From: Candidatus Magasanikiibacteriota bacterium
GTDB lineage: Bacteria > Patescibacteriota > Patescibacteriia > Magasanikbacterales > UBA922
Assembly (NCBI GenBank): GCA_023246565.1
Contig: JAHFIE010000001.1
Location: forward strand, 1-30,661
DNA: 30,661 nt
Reading direction: 5' to 3'
Shown here in pieces: positions 30,329-30,661 of this stretch. The notes below the pieces were generated by a model. It searched no databases. It was not told the DNA's origin and worked only from the letters and a program-made list of their open reading frames with translations. How positions within the stretch are numbered: position 1 is the first letter of the stretch; every line of letters starts with the position of its first letter. The translations under genes and the position numbers were made by a program.

Positions 30329-30559
30329 ATGAAAAAGGGTATTTGTATTACGACTAGCCTCGGGAAGAGGCGTCAGTTCGATCTGGCCTGCGACGATGCA
30401 AGTGCTCCGGTCGTTCAGCCACACCGAGACGTCTACTTCTCCCTGTCTCCGTCTTGGCGCATCCTCTTCAATTCCCTCTCACAAAGGGAACGCGAGACCT
30501 TTGTGTACCTCCACCCAGCACGACGTCAGGCATTCATCTCCAGCCGCTTCTCTTCTTGA
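30329..30559 (+). CDS. GC-rich small protein downstream of the riboswitch, unknown
   Basis: A 76-residue soluble protein beginning MKKGICITTSLGKRRQFDLA. The start is chosen for GAAAGG about 10 nt upstream. It has Arg/Ser-rich stretches and no signal peptide or membrane segment. No family is recognised. Apart from its first codons the gene is GC-rich. A 15-nt hairpin (CCCGTG-CAG-CACGGG, 30277-30291) lies in the leader and a strong hairpin follows the stop. If the frame is spurious, the transcript could be a structured RNA; the coding call is moderate. Confidence 0.5.
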   Translation: MKKGICITTSLGKRRQFDLACDDASAPVVQPHRDVYFSLSPSWRILFNSLSQRERETFVYLHPARRQAFISSRFSS

Positions 30560-30560
30560 C

Positions 30561-30613
30561 GACCAAGGGGCGATCGAGTCAGGCTCAACAAGCCATGATT
30601 CTCGCTCCTGGTC
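30561..30613 (+). terminator. Compound hairpin after the GC-rich small gene
   Basis: GACCAAGGGGCGA (30561-30573) pairs with TCGCTCCTGGTC (30602-30613) with one bulge and one G-U; an inner GGCT/AGCC stem is also possible. There is no T-run directly after it. The remaining 48 nt to the window end are AT-rich and hold no gene. Confidence 0.6.
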
Positions 30614-30661
30614 AACCCCCTTTATATAATTGTACGACACTTGATTTTGTTTAAAATATAT

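Noticed and set aside
26436..30559. GC-rich islands as plain assembly contamination
   Set aside because: Not accepted as default, because AT-rich -35/-10 promoters fit each unit closely (one overlaps the divergent gene) and borders fall between intact genes. It remains possible and needs read-level checks.

Overview
The window looks like a chromosomal piece of a Candidate Phyla Radiation bacterium (Patescibacteria, Parcubacteria-like). This is an inference from several signs: an AT-rich background, compact housekeeping genes that mostly lack a Shine-Dalgarno sequence, short leaders behind TTGACA/TATAAT-type promoters, and a large set of small secreted two-helix proteins that resemble the type IV secretion (VirB2/TrbC-like) pilins common in these lineages. 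No marker gene here fixes the taxon.

Layout. 1-3626 (+): tail of a gene, a GT-C type membrane glycosyltransferase, a small membrane protein, a PfkB-family sugar kinase and a RHH/RelE-type toxin-antitoxin pair. 3762-4968 (-): two GC-rich genes, one with a MopE-like metal-binding motif. 5174-6753 (-): two coiled-coil-like unknowns and a SpoU/TrmH methyltransferase. 6867-8767 (+): a Xer-type tyrosine recombinase, tRNA-Arg(TCT) and an SPFH/stomatin protein. 8885-10314 (+): a GC-rich, frameshifted OPA-family transporter. 10463-11671 (+): tRNA-His and an MGDG-synthase-like glycosyltransferase. 11664-22954 (-): galU, thirteen pilin-like genes and one sugar-binding lipoprotein. 23012-24847 (-): a coiled-coil unknown downstream of the classical rpsF-ssb-rpsR operon. 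24963-26390 (-): a RecB/Cas4-like Fe-S nuclease and a YgjP-type metallopeptidase. 26436-27869 (+): a GC-rich small membrane protein and a THUMP-type RNA methyltransferase. 27919-29912 (-): a 36-residue membrane peptide gene, a DUF2231-like protein, ychF and tRNA-Ala(GGC). 29999-30613 (+): a SAM-I-like riboswitch with intrinsic terminator, followed by a GC-rich small gene.

Two things stand out. First, the pilin array: thirteen paralogues keep one membrane-hairpin module and swap Cys-rich outer segments, which sit before or after the hairpin. Two neighbours share a perfectly identical 242-bp hairpin-coding stretch, as expected from recent duplication or gene conversion. A substrate-binding lipoprotein is translationally linked to the array. 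Second, five GC-rich islands, each with one or two genes, interrupt the AT-rich background. They differ not only in codon use: they carry strong Shine-Dalgarno sequences, often long structured leaders (one a SAM-I-like riboswitch) and GC-rich 3' hairpins mostly without a U-tract. The native genes show the opposite. This suggests imported cassettes that kept the donor's expression signals, though assembly artefacts must be excluded.
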